Assembly (NCBI GenBank): GCA_043772905.1
Contig: JAYVFS010000103.1
Span: forward strand, 1-64,000
Source of the DNA: JAAFJT01 sp043772905
Lineage (GTDB): Bacteria > Bacteroidota > Bacteroidia > Chitinophagales > Saprospiraceae
Direction of reading: 5' to 3'
Length of the DNA: 64,000 bases
In this document: piece after piece, positions 35,927 to 45,327 of the stretch
How positions within the stretch are numbered: the first letter of the stretch is position 1
How the letters are laid out: every line of letters starts with the position of its first letter
Translations under genes and position numbers: made by a program
Notes under the pieces: model-generated
Told to the model about the DNA's origin: nothing
The model's input: only the letters and a program-made list of their open reading frames with translations
Database searches by the model: none

Positions 35927-37243
35927 TTATTTTTTCCGAATCATCGCCACAGGCATATTCGGGTCAAATGTACCTTTTAGAACGGGCGTCTGTATTTTTC
36001 CAAGGCTAAAAGCATAAGTTGTTACTTCACGATAGACATAATCAAACAATTCTTTTATGGTAACAACTTCGTCACCGTTGACATTGGCTTCGCCTTTCAT
36101 ACCTTTCACAACGAAAAAGCTGAAAATGCTTTGATGCAATGTTGATACTTCAAGTGATTCCTCGTCAGCACGTGACGATAAAATAAAAGCCGTTCCGGGA
36201 CTTGCTCGATTCAATTCACGGAAAAAAACATCTTGTGTTTCTTGTTGTGAACTTCTGAAAACGTCATTATTAACCGATTTTGAAGCTAAATAGCTGCCCG
36301 AATTACACGCATCGGCAATCACTAATTTGTACTTGGCAGGGCAAGCAGTCATCACGTCATTGACTTCACTGTGGAACAAACGTACACTACTGCCGTCATA
36401 GTCAGTCGGTAAAAATGCGCCTTTGAGACCGTGTCCTGAATAAAAAAATGTGACCAAATCATTTTCCCCAGCCTGCATAAACATTTGACGCATGGAGTCA
36501 AGGATGCCTTGTTTTGTCGCTTGGTCATTCACTAAAACTTGCGAATGTTTATCGTCCAATGAGCCACCTTCAGGGCTTTTCCAAAACGCATACATACGGA
36601 AAGCATCGCTGTGTGGATATTTCAAAGTCAAAATACTGGGCATATCATAGTTCGATACGCCAACGGCTAATGCCCAAACTTTGGATATCGTGGTAAGGCT
36701 CGCATTGCTTGCGCCATTCGTCATGATGGCATTGCCTGTGTGGCTACTAAAATTGGTACCCTCAAAAGCATCAGCGCGTAGAGGAATATTCTCTCTGTTC
36801 GCAGCTTCGATTTTGGTAGGTGTTTCGACTCTCGGTACGCCATTTTCAGGTATCGTTCTTTGAGGCGAGGTCATTATTTTGTCCTTTTCTCCTGACGCAT
36901 TTGCATCAGTATACATCGTTTCACGAGTCAGCGCTGGGTCGTTACCTAAAAAGCGGCTGTTGCGCCAAACACCACTCAGTACAGTGTTACCAGTGAGCGT
37001 CAAAGTGCCGATGCCGTCCATCCTGCCATTGAGCCACGAACCTTCGTAACGGGTGCCGTCAGGATATTCAGCGGTGCCTTGACCATGAGGTTTACGGTCT
37101 AAGAATTGACCTGTGAAACGAATGCCACCCTTTTTTTTGATGATGGCTGTACCCACTCCATTGTCGCAATTGCCAGAAATACACTGTGCATCGGCAAAAA
37201 TTGCCCCCCTCAGTATAAGGAGCAGAAGAATAAGTTTTTTCAT
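35927..37243 (-). CDS. secreted caspase-family (C14) peptidase with MORN repeats
   Basis: The protein has 438 residues. The signal peptide (1-20, ending FADAQ) contains an Arg at position 12 imposed by a decamer copy at 37206. Residues about 38-100 hold MORN repeats (GQFLDRKPHGQGTAEYPDG, YEGSWLNGRMDGIGTLTL). A low-complexity linker leads to a caspase-like p20 domain (about 188-435) with the catalytic dyad His271 (FFYSGHG) and Cys313 (IADACNSGSYL). The SGHG and DACNSG motifs fit metacaspase-type peptidases with Arg/Lys preference. It should act in the periplasm or at the surface. The target is unknown. Confidence 0.88.
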   Translation of the reverse strand: MKKLILLLLILRGAIFADAQCISGNCDNGVGTAIIKKKGGIRFTGQFLDRKPHGQGTAEYPDGTRYEGSWLNGRMDGIGTLTLTGNTVLSGVWRNSRFLGNDPALTRETMYTDANASGEKDKIMTSPQRTIPENGVPRVETPTKIEAANRENIPLRADAFEGTNFSSHTGNAIMTNGASNASLTTISKVWALAVGVSNYDMPSILTLKYPHSDAFRMYAFWKSPEGGSLDDKHSQVLVNDQATKQGILDSMRQMFMQAGENDLVTFFYSGHGLKGAFLPTDYDGSSVRLFHSEVNDVMTACPAKYKLVIADACNSGSYLASKSVNNDVFRSSQQETQDVFFRELNRASPGTAFILSSRADEESLEVSTLHQSIFSFFVVKGMKGEANVNGDEVVTIKELFDYVYREVTTYAFSLGKIQTPVLKGTFDPNMPVAMIRKK

Positions 37244-37333
37244 TGAGAAAATCGTTTTTGAGTTTAGAGGAAATATTAACTGCCGTTAAGGCTTATGTCC
37301 CCTTCTAATATGAGTTATCGGTGTTGCTAAATC

Positions 37334-37370
37334 ATTGAATATCAGTTTTTTAAGAAAGTTGATATTCAAT
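37334..37370. repeat. intergenic hairpin between divergent genes
   Basis: ATTGAATATCA (37334-37344) pairs perfectly with TGATATTCAAT (37360-37370) across a 15-nt loop. It lies between the divergent MORN-caspase and histidine-kinase genes and could be an operator or an RNA hairpin. Confidence 0.5.
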
Positions 37371-37497
37371 AATTCTATAAAATAGATATATCAAAAATTA
37401 AACCATAATCACTAAATCGCACATTTAATTTTGAAAGAATCTGTTAAACTTAGTTTGATACATTTTCTATCTTAATTTTACCGAAAACAAAACGGTA

Positions 37498-40400
37498 TTG
37501 CGACACACCTTTTCCATATTATTATGCCTATGCTTCCCGTTACTTATGGCGGGGCAAGCACGTATTCCTTACGAGTTTCGGCACTTAACCATCAGTGATG
37601 GTTTGCCCGACAACACCGTTTATTTTAGTATGCAAGACTCTCGTGGTTACATTTGGTTTTGTACGGCTAATGGTGCGAGTCGTTATGATGGGCGTAGATT
37701 TCAGAATTTTACGATTTCAGATGGTTTAGCTGACAATGAAATATTAAAGGTAACAGAGGATTCACAGGGGCGAATTTGGTTTCACACATTAAATGGAAAG
37801 CTATCGTATTTTGATACGAAAACAGAGAAAATAGTCAGTTATCGGACATCAGCTGCGTTGAAAAATGCGAGTGGAGAGACTTATCTGACATCTATCACTG
37901 AGGGGGGGGATGGAAGTGTGTGGATATTAATAGATCGGTTTTCTTTGAAACGATTGATGCCTAATGGTGACGTTCACCAATACAATCCAGAAAACAAACC
38001 ATTTATAGGCGTTTTTAAAGATGCGCAAAACCGCATCTTTTTAGCAGGTGATACTTTTCGTCTGTTTGATGCCCAACGAGATACTTTTGTGGCTTGGGTT
38101 GCTTCACCAGCAAAAATAAAAGAGCAAAAATGGGGTAGAGGGGGGGAATACAACGGCATTTTGTGGCTTGAGTTTGGTAAAGATATTTTTGAGTTTTCTA
38201 ACGGCATTTTTCGGGAAATTAATTATAAAAATATCCTTCAAAACCAATTTATACGTAGTATATCTGCTGACTCATTAGGTAATTTTTGGTTGGGTATAAC
38301 AAATGGCTTTTATAGTTTTGATATTAATCATAAAAAACCCGTTCGTTTTTTTCCTACAAAATCACATGTAGCACATGTTATTACCGATAATGAGGGGAAT
38401 GGCTGGGTCTGTACTTTAGGCGAGGGTCTTTTTTTTCTACCGCGCAATTATGATAATATTACTGTTTTGGACAAAGCACAAGGTCTTGAAAGTGAAGAGG
38501 TAACAGCACTGTCTCAAAACCCTAAAGGCGATATTGTCATAGCAACGTACCCAAATGTTTTGCAATTTTGGAATAAAAAAACGGCTAAGATTAATCGTAA
38601 AATAAAAATTAATGGCATGTGGGATGTCCGTGTCAAACGCCTTCTTTTTCCGAATGATAGAGATTTTTGGGTACAAACGGATAATTATAGAATCAATTTT
38701 TTTCCAGATTTCTCTAAAAAAACGACCCCTCAGTATGACAGCCGCCAAACAAAGATTAATGAGTTTTTATCGCTCGAAAAACAACTGCCTGATAAAAATA
38801 AACAATACGATGGCGACTTTGATATTTCAGATTTTTTGAATGGGACATCCGCTTATAAAAATATTTATTTTGCCAAAAATGGACGTATTTACATTACTTC
38901 AAGCGTAGTTTCTGAATTAAAACCCTTATCAAACAATCGAGTTCGTTGTCAATTGTATTGTAGAAACTCATACTCCCGACTTTATGCTATTGCGGAAGAT
39001 ACACACGGTGTTATGTGGTTTGGAGGTACTCAAGGCATCTGTTTTTTGAAGCCCAATGATGATGACGTGGTGTTTTTGAAAGAGAATTTTGAGACTTCCG
39101 TAAACGATATTATACCATTACCGGACGATTATTTACTTTGCAGTACGACTGGTAATGGCGTTTTTTTGTTAAAAAATGGTAAAATCCTAAAAAACTGGCA
39201 AGAAAAAGACGGTTTGAGTAGCAATAGCTGCAATCGGCTTTTGAAATTTGATGATCAAACCGTTTTTATTGCGACGGCTAAAGGTGTAACACGTCTTAAC
39301 TTTGACCCCAATGACCCGACGCGCATGTATCCCATTATTTATGGTGGTATAGATGCCAAGCCGTCTCTTTACATCAATGATTTACTTTTTGATGGTAATA
39401 AATTATATATTGCTTCAAATGCGGGGCTTTATTCCTTCAAAATCAATGATTTAAAGATTCAAAGAAATGTACCTATCGTGCGCCTCACTCAACCAATGGC
39501 GTACCTCGCACAGCCCGATACGGTGTTACCTTTGCGTTATGGTTGGTTTTATCAGGAAAAAGAAATCAAATTTAATTTTAGAGCAATCGCTTTTTGCAAT
39601 GGTGAAGTGATGCACTTTCGCTACCGTTTGTTCCGAAATGGTGCGCTTGAAAAGAAGGATTCTATTGTCTTACGCGAGGATTTTACACTGTCCTTGGTGT
39701 CTTTGAACACGGGTTCATATATGCTGGAAGTGGAAGCCAGTCGTGGCGATGATATCTGGAGCAAGCCCATCACCATGCGTTTTGAAGCATCGGCGGCTAT
39801 TTATCGCAAGCCGCTTGCTTTGCTGTTCTATTGGCTTATTGTCTCCTTGTTTTCGTTTGAATTTCTACGTTGGCGCAACAAACGACGTTCAATAATAGAA
39901 CAAAAGGAATTGGCTCAAAAAGAAGAAAAGCTTGGGCTTGAACGACGGCAAATGGAATGGGAACAGGAAGCCATTCGCGCAAGGATTGACCCGCATTTTG
40001 TTTTCAATGCCTTGAATGGTATTTTAACTTTTGTGTATAAAAGAGATGTTGACAGCATCAAAATTCAACTGCCTCGTTTGGCGCGATTCATTCGAACATC
40101 TCTCAATTTAGGGCGCGAAGACTTTATCAGTATTGAGCAAGAAGCGCAGTATTTGAATGACTATTTGGCACTTGAAAAGAGCCGTTTTGAAGAAAAATTT
40201 ACATTTTCTGTCAAAATTACTGAGGGGGTAGATGCGCAGCAAAAAATACTGCCGCCACTACTTTTACAGATTTTTGTTGAAAACGCCATCAAACATGGTG
40301 TTTCCTCTTTGCCAGAAGGTAAAACGGGCGTTATTACTATCGTTTTTGAAAAAACAGGCGACCACACTATCTGTTGTACCATAACCGACAATGGTATCGG

Positions 40401-40572
40401 CTTGACAAATTTTTCAAGAGAACAGAAGGACAACAGCGGGCATCAATCATTGGGTTTAAATTTAGCCAAACGCCGTATTTCGCTTTTGAATAAAATTTAT
40501 AAACATAAATATACGCTCTATGTGTCCGATAATGAAGAAGGGACAAAGGTGGTGTTGGCGGTTGAAAGTTGA
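37498..40572 (+). CDS. propeller-sensor histidine kinase, LytS type
   Basis: The protein has 1024 residues. A signal peptide (ending PLLMAGQ) precedes about 14 two-component-regulator propeller repeats (ISDGLPDNTVYFSMQDSRGYIWF, TEDSQGRIWFHTLNG) forming a periplasmic sensor. A Y_Y_Y-like domain lies near 665-760, then one membrane helix (LLFYWLIVSLFSFEFLRW) and a coiled coil. The kinase has the phospho-acceptor His in RARIDPHFVFNALN and an ATPase domain (IFVENAIKHG, ITDNGIGLTN). Partners of this type are usually LytTR response regulators, but none is adjacent. It begins with TTG at 37498. Decamer copies lie at 38726 and 40218, and a one-base variant at 37906. Confidence 0.9.
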   Translation: MRHTFSILLCLCFPLLMAGQARIPYEFRHLTISDGLPDNTVYFSMQDSRGYIWFCTANGASRYDGRRFQNFTISDGLADNEILKVTEDSQGRIWFHTLNGKLSYFDTKTEKIVSYRTSAALKNASGETYLTSITEGGDGSVWILIDRFSLKRLMPNGDVHQYNPENKPFIGVFKDAQNRIFLAGDTFRLFDAQRDTFVAWVASPAKIKEQKWGRGGEYNGILWLEFGKDIFEFSNGIFREINYKNILQNQFIRSISADSLGNFWLGITNGFYSFDINHKKPVRFFPTKSHVAHVITDNEGNGWVCTLGEGLFFLPRNYDNITVLDKAQGLESEEVTALSQNPKGDIVIATYPNVLQFWNKKTAKINRKIKINGMWDVRVKRLLFPNDRDFWVQTDNYRINFFPDFSKKTTPQYDSRQTKINEFLSLEKQLPDKNKQYDGDFDISDFLNGTSAYKNIYFAKNGRIYITSSVVSELKPLSNNRVRCQLYCRNSYSRLYAIAEDTHGVMWFGGTQGICFLKPNDDDVVFLKENFETSVNDIIPLPDDYLLCSTTGNGVFLLKNGKILKNWQEKDGLSSNSCNRLLKFDDQTVFIATAKGVTRLNFDPNDPTRMYPIIYGGIDAKPSLYINDLLFDGNKLYIASNAGLYSFKINDLKIQRNVPIVRLTQPMAYLAQPDTVLPLRYGWFYQEKEIKFNFRAIAFCNGEVMHFRYRLFRNGALEKKDSIVLREDFTLSLVSLNTGSYMLEVEASRGDDIWSKPITMRFEASAAIYRKPLALLFYWLIVSLFSFEFLRWRNKRRSIIEQKELAQKEEKLGLERRQMEWEQEAIRARIDPHFVFNALNGILTFVYKRDVDSIKIQLPRLARFIRTSLNLGREDFISIEQEAQYLNDYLALEKSRFEEKFTFSVKITEGVDAQQKILPPLLLQIFVENAIKHGVSSLPEGKTGVITIVFEKTGDHTICCTITDNGIGLTNFSREQKDNSGHQSLGLNLAKRRISLLNKIYKHKYTLYVSDNEEGTKVVLAVES

Positions 40573-40601
40573 GCATTTTTCAACGCTCAACTTTCAACCG
40601 C
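40558..40601. terminator. 17-bp perfect hairpin between convergent genes
   Basis: GCGGTTGAAAGTTGAGC (40558-40574) pairs perfectly with its complement at 40585-40601 around a 10-nt loop and overlaps the kinase stop codon. There is no long T tract, so it may end transcription weakly or stabilise the mRNA. Confidence 0.7.
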
Positions 40602-40609
40602 AACAAGCC

Positions 40610-43600
40610 TTATCTGATAATGACCTTTTGTGTCAACGTTTCTTCTTCATTTTTCAATGTCAAAAGATGTAAGCCTTTTACGAGGTCGTCGGTCAGTATT
40701 TCTGCACTATTCATACCTTTATCAAACTTCTTTTGTTGATTCAAAATGCGTTTGCCTGTGGCATCGACAAGAGACATTTCATAGCTGCCACCTGTGGCAG
40801 AGAAAAACTGCAATTTGATGACCTCCTTAGCAGGGTTCGGGAAAACGGCTAAGCTACTGACGGGGTCTGTGGCTTCTTCTATCATTTTTCCATTGGCAGC
40901 AAACGTCGGTTCTTGAGCGAAATTGGTGCCACTCGTTTGAATACCTAAGGCATAACAAACAGTTGTTGAAAATGCACCATTGTAGCCAGATACCTTTATA
41001 TAATACGTTGCGCCTGTTGTAGCCGTATTGTATTTGATGGTTTCACTCGTGGTACTGCCATTTACTGACGAACCAATTTGTGTACTGATATTTCCTGATG
41101 CATTGGATTTGTAAAGGTAAACATCATAATCGGCGGGTAAATTGGTCAAAGTCACTTGGATTTTAGGCGCAGCCGTCGTCGTCGTGAATTTGTAATAATC
41201 TACATCGCCATTTGAGCCAATTTGTGCATTGGTTGTGCTGTTGACCGCTATGACCGTTGCACCTGTCGAGGCATTGTTCGTCGGCTCATTTGAGTTTGAA
41301 CAAGCCGGTGGAATGGTATAAGTGAAGTTAGATGTTAAGGCATCATTAGCGGTATTGACATCCGTTGTACCGTTTGGCACAGCCGTTCTTGCCGTAAAAG
41401 TATGTGCCGCTGCCGTATAGCCTGTGACCGAACCAAGTGTTACTGTTGTCGTTCCATTACTTGCAAGGCTACCCGTCCAAGCTTGACTGCTTTCTGTGCC
41501 GTTGTCAATTTTGTAGTAAATCGTCGCAGAAACAAGTGTTACAGTCCCCAAATTCTTCAAAGTTACTGAGGGGGTCACGCTGGCAGTGCTGACAGTGCCA
41601 TTGGGCGTGGCTATCGCCGAAATACCCGCATCGGTCGTTGAAGCTGCGGGTGTGTAGGTGAAGTTAGATGTTGTCGCATCGTTAGTTGTATTGACATCCG
41701 TTGTGCCGTTGGGCGAGGCTGTTCTGGCTGTAAACGTATGCGCCGCAGCCGTATAACCTGTTACCGAAGGCAATGAAACGGTCGCTGTGGCACTGGGTGC
41801 GAGGCTGCCTGTCCAAGCTGTTGAGCTTTCTGTGCCATTGTCCACTTTATAAAAAATGGTCACGGATGTGAGTGCCGTTGTCCCAAAATTTCTCAAAGTT
41901 ACTGAGGGGGTTACATTGGCGGTTGTGATAGTGCCGCTTGGGGATATGATGCCCGCAATGCCTGCATCCACCGTTGTAGGTGTTGCGCTGTTGAGTGGTG
42001 ACGACCAAATGCCACGACCATAAGTGGCAGCGCGGAGTAGGTTTGTTGGGTAGTGAATTTCAAGGTCTTTGACAGGTACGCCCGGCATACCATTCGTGAA
42101 AATTGTCCAAGTTGTTGCGCCCGAAGTCAAGAGATATGCCCCTAAATCTGTCCCACAATACACATCGCCATTGTTTTGCGAAGCAAAACAGTTGACAGGC
42201 AACGAAGGCAATCCTGTGCTGATATTTGTCCAAGAAGTCCCACCATTTGCTGACATATAAACCGATTGGCCCGTATAACTTGCCAAACCGATATATATTT
42301 TGTTGGCATCATTGACATCAAAACGAACGGTAAGAATGGAAACGCCTGAAGGCAAACCTGTGGTTATATCCGTCCAAGACGTGCCGCCATTGGTTGTTTT
42401 CATAACTTTGGTCGCACTGGCTGCTGCGATGTACTGATTATTTGTTGTGGCAACGTCTAATTCAACCAATGTACCGACACCTGAAAAACTGCTAATTGTT
42501 GTCCAAGTTGTACCTAAATTCGTACTTCTAACAACGTTTGTACCACCTGCATAAAGCGTCGTAGCGGTCACAGGGTCTTGCAACCAAGGTGTAACCCAAC
42601 CGCCACCAGAAACGGTATAAATGCTTGAAAATGAAGTGGTTGTGGTCGAAGTTGAGCGATACAATGCGCCGTTATAAATCGAAGAAAATTTATTGTTATT
42701 GTTTGTTCGGTCAATGAAACAAAGCATACCATCGCCGCCGTTTACTTGCGACCACGTAGAGACATTGGTGGTCAATGTCGTACCATTGTCTTGATGTCCT
42801 GCGATAATGGTATTTTGATTGCTTGTTGACAAACCGATGCCATAAAGTTGTGCGATAGACAGGTTTGAACTTTTATCAGCCCAAGTCGTTGCACCGCTTG
42901 CGAGTGAAAAAACGCCACCATCATTGCCCGCAAAAAGGCTTGTGCCGATGAAAGATAAGTCATGCACATCGGCGTGTTCGTAAGGTGCGCCTGTACCTGA
43001 CCAATGACCGATACACGACCAAGATGTGCCCGAAGTTGTTGATTTCCAAATGTTTACGCCACCCGTATAAATAGTTGTTTTTACTGAGGGGTCAACCACG
43101 ATGCTTAAATCGTACCAACCCTGACCACCTGAATCGTTGCCTGCGGCATTCCAACCTAAGATATTTGGCGTTGATGATTTGAGTGTAAACGTCGTGCCGC
43201 CATCGGTCGAGAGGTACAGACCTTTGAAACCATAATCGGTGTTGTTGGCAACGAGCGCATAGACGTAATTGGCATCTAAGGCTGTGACAGCAATAGCCAC
43301 CCGTTGTGTGCCTGTGGTCGGTAAACCTGTGCCCGCCGTTGCCCAAGTCACGCCACCATCAGTTGAACGCAAGAAAACATTCGCACTGTAACCGCCTGCA
43401 TAAACGGTGGAGGGCGTACTGGGTTTGAATTCGATGTCGCGAACGCTCAAGGCAGATGTGCGTGTCCAAGACGTGCCACCATTGGTCGAGCGATAAATAC
43501 CTGCGCTGCCGCTTACGAGTATCGAACCATCGGTTGGGTTGATGGCGATTTTTGACAAAGTCGTGCGGGTCGTTGAAAAATTGCCTGTGCCTGTCCACAA

Positions 43601-44296
43601 GGCTCCTGTGGCTGCCCAAGTTGCGCCGCCGTCCATTGATTTGTAAACACCTGTGGAGTAAACATCAGCCGCTTCACCATCACCTGTAACGAGGTACATG
43701 ATGTTTGGGTTAGTCGGGTCAAAACCGACATCGGTTGCGCCCAATGCAGCAATGGCATCGGTGATTGCTGTCCAAGACGTGCCTCCGTTGGTTGTTTTCC
43801 ACAAACCACCTGCTGGCGAACAAGCAAAAAGCGTCGTTGTGCTGCCCGGCAAAGCGCGAACGGCATTGATGCGACCATTGCCACCTGACGAGGGCGTACT
43901 GAGGGGACCGACAAGCGACCACGTGGCACCTGTGCGGTTTTGGAGTGCTGTGCGGCGTTTTTGTTCCACCATAGCTTGTTCCACGCCTTTTGTTAAGATG
44001 CTCAAATCGCCATTTGATTCTTGAACACGCGGCTCAACCCAATGCGACCAACGCATGAATTGGAGCATACCTTCCATTTGACGCTCGAATTTGTCGCCTT
44101 TTTTGTGTGCACCATTGGCTTCTTTTGCCAATTCTCTTTTAAATGCTTTAATTTTTCCAGCGTATTGCCGATTGAAGGCATCGCGGATTTGGTAATAGTT
44201 TGCGCCTTGCTCGCGTAGCTCGAGCCAATTTTGCGCAGTTGCGCTTTGCCATAGGAATACCATGATCAAAAGCACATAAATTCTGTTGATTTTCAT
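40610..44296 (-). CDS. large secreted T9SS protein with BNR/sortilin-like, CARDB-like and PPC domains
   Basis: The protein has 1228 residues. After the signal peptide (about 1-22) and a helical region, residues about 125-780 hold many BNR/Asp-box repeats (LWKTTNGGTSWT, VYKSMDGGATWA, IYRSTNGGTSWTRTS), which build beta-propellers as in sortilin or exo-sialidases. Two nearly identical CARDB-like repeats of about 112 residues follow (VTPSVTLRNFGTTALTSVTI, VTPSVTLKNLGTVTLVSATI). A pre-peptidase C-terminal domain (GDVDYYKFTTTTAAPKIQVT) and a type A sorting domain (LAVFPNPAKEVIKLQF) end the chain. It is probably a surface carbohydrate-binding or protease-associated protein. No catalytic site was found. 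Confidence 0.85.
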   Translation of the reverse strand: MKINRIYVLLIMVFLWQSATAQNWLELREQGANYYQIRDAFNRQYAGKIKAFKRELAKEANGAHKKGDKFERQMEGMLQFMRWSHWVEPRVQESNGDLSILTKGVEQAMVEQKRRTALQNRTGATWSLVGPLSTPSSGGNGRINAVRALPGSTTTLFACSPAGGLWKTTNGGTSWTAITDAIAALGATDVGFDPTNPNIMYLVTGDGEAADVYSTGVYKSMDGGATWAATGALWTGTGNFSTTRTTLSKIAINPTDGSILVSGSAGIYRSTNGGTSWTRTSALSVRDIEFKPSTPSTVYAGGYSANVFLRSTDGGVTWATAGTGLPTTGTQRVAIAVTALDANYVYALVANNTDYGFKGLYLSTDGGTTFTLKSSTPNILGWNAAGNDSGGQGWYDLSIVVDPSVKTTIYTGGVNIWKSTTSGTSWSCIGHWSGTGAPYEHADVHDLSFIGTSLFAGNDGGVFSLASGATTWADKSSNLSIAQLYGIGLSTSNQNTIIAGHQDNGTTLTTNVSTWSQVNGGDGMLCFIDRTNNNNKFSSIYNGALYRSTSTTTTSFSSIYTVSGGGWVTPWLQDPVTATTLYAGGTNVVRSTNLGTTWTTISSFSGVGTLVELDVATTNNQYIAAASATKVMKTTNGGTSWTDITTGLPSGVSILTVRFDVNDANKIYIGLASYTGQSVYMSANGGTSWTNISTGLPSLPVNCFASQNNGDVYCGTDLGAYLLTSGATTWTIFTNGMPGVPVKDLEIHYPTNLLRAATYGRGIWSSPLNSATPTTVDAGIAGIISPSGTITTANVTPSVTLRNFGTTALTSVTIFYKVDNGTESSTAWTGSLAPSATATVSLPSVTGYTAAAHTFTARTASPNGTTDVNTTNDATTSNFTYTPAASTTDAGISAIATPNGTVSTASVTPSVTLKNLGTVTLVSATIYYKIDNGTESSQAWTGSLASNGTTTVTLGSVTGYTAAAHTFTARTAVPNGTTDVNTANDALTSNFTYTIPPACSNSNEPTNNASTGATVIAVNSTTNAQIGSNGDVDYYKFTTTTAAPKIQVTLTNLPADYDVYLYKSNASGNISTQIGSSVNGSTTSETIKYNTATTGATYYIKVSGYNGAFSTTVCYALGIQTSGTNFAQEPTFAANGKMIEEATDPVSSLAVFPNPAKEVIKLQFFSATGGSYEMSLVDATGKRILNQQKKFDKGMNSAEILTDDLVKGLHLLTLKNEEETLTQKVIIR

Positions 44297-44428
44297 AGAA
44301 ATACCAGCTTGGAATTTAAGATGAATGAATTTTGTTAGATTTTAAAAAGTGGTATTTAAAAGCGTAGGAAAGAAATGTTCGTGTCGGTCTGTTTTGTAAA
44401 TAGCTTAGTCTCGGTTCGTGTACGTAGT

Positions 44429-44459
44429 TTTTGTTAGAATTTTGTTAGAATTTTGTTAG
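44429..44459. repeat. three 11-bp-spaced direct repeats upstream of the BNR gene
   Basis: GTTAG occurs at 44433, 44444 and 44455 within TTTTGTTAGAA units, a period of exactly 11 bp, with a further TTTTGTTAGAT near 44330. They lie about 135-165 bp upstream of the start at 44296. One-helical-turn spacing suits a protein operator on one DNA face. The rest of 44297-44682 shows no ORF. Confidence 0.5.
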
Positions 44460-44602
44460 CAAATTGCTTTCGGTCGTGTCGTTCTTTAAGTGTTTAGCGT
44501 GTATGCTTCAAATCAATTGTCTCTGCACATATAAACTGTGAAAATATATTTAATATTTTTAAGGTGCTAAAAAAAAGGATATTTTAACATTTGTAAAATG
44601 AG

Positions 44603-44657
44603 TCAAAAAAAAAAATGCGCTCACAAGTCATTGATTTTGTATGACTTATAAGCGCAT
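44603..44657 (-). terminator. intrinsic terminator of the DUF2911 gene
   Basis: The arms 44615-44631 and 44641-44657 pair over 17 bp with two mismatches and a 9-nt loop. On the - strand the stem is followed by a long T run (A run on + at 44606-44614). Confidence 0.85.
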
Positions 44658-44682
44658 CTTTTTTATCGAAAATACAGAGGTA

Positions 44683-45189
44683 TTACTGCACTTTAAAAGC
44701 CACAGCAAGATTTTCCCACGCCAGATTGACCATATTGCCTTTTATATCAAAAGTCATACGTTCCATCATTTCTTTTGATTTTGAAGATTTGACTTTGACG
44801 CGGAGGACATCTTTGGTCGCATCGTAGCTGTATGCACCCCATTGTTTGGCAACGCTGTTGAAAATAATGGTCCATTCGCCCCCCTCAGTAGGAATGGTGA
44901 ATAAGCTGTATTTTCCTGCTTTGAGTGCCTGTCCTTCAATTTTTACGTCTTTATCCACTTCAAAAGTCGTGGCATCGTTGGCACCGGTACGCCAAACGGC
45001 ATCATAAGGGACGAGTTTACCCCAAACCTCTCTGCCTTTAACGGCGGGTTGTGCGTAAGTGATTGTTACGGTTTTGTCACCTATTTTGCTTGTTGCCGTT
45101 GCCGCGGGGCTTGGTTTGGCTTTGCCTTCTTGTGCAAAAGCAACTGTGGTGATGAGTAGAGCGGTCGCTAAAAAGAAGAATTTTTTCAT
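44683..45189 (-). CDS. exported DUF2911 protein
   Basis: The protein has 168 residues. A signal peptide (1-19, ending VAFAQ) precedes a DUF2911 domain: TVTITYAQPAVKGREVWGKLVPYDAVWRTG, ATTFEVDKDVKIEGQALKAGKYSLFTIP and WTIIFN are the family core. DUF2911 is a beta-rich Bacteroidota periplasmic family of unknown role. A decamer copy at 44881 encodes PTEGGEW in a loop. The gene ends at a strong terminator. Confidence 0.9.
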   Translation of the reverse strand: MKKFFFLATALLITTVAFAQEGKAKPSPAATATSKIGDKTVTITYAQPAVKGREVWGKLVPYDAVWRTGANDATTFEVDKDVKIEGQALKAGKYSLFTIPTEGGEWTIIFNSVAKQWGAYSYDATKDVLRVKVKSSKSKEMMERMTFDIKGNMVNLAWENLAVAFKVQ

Positions 45190-45327
45190 CTAAGAATATT
45201 GTTTTTATTGTTTGAAAATGAATTACACCTTAAATAGACAATTTTAAGCTTAAAAAGTTGGCTTTTACTGAGGGGTATTCGACATAATGCGGTATTGGTT
45301 GCCTGTATATATAATGTGTGGTTGTCA

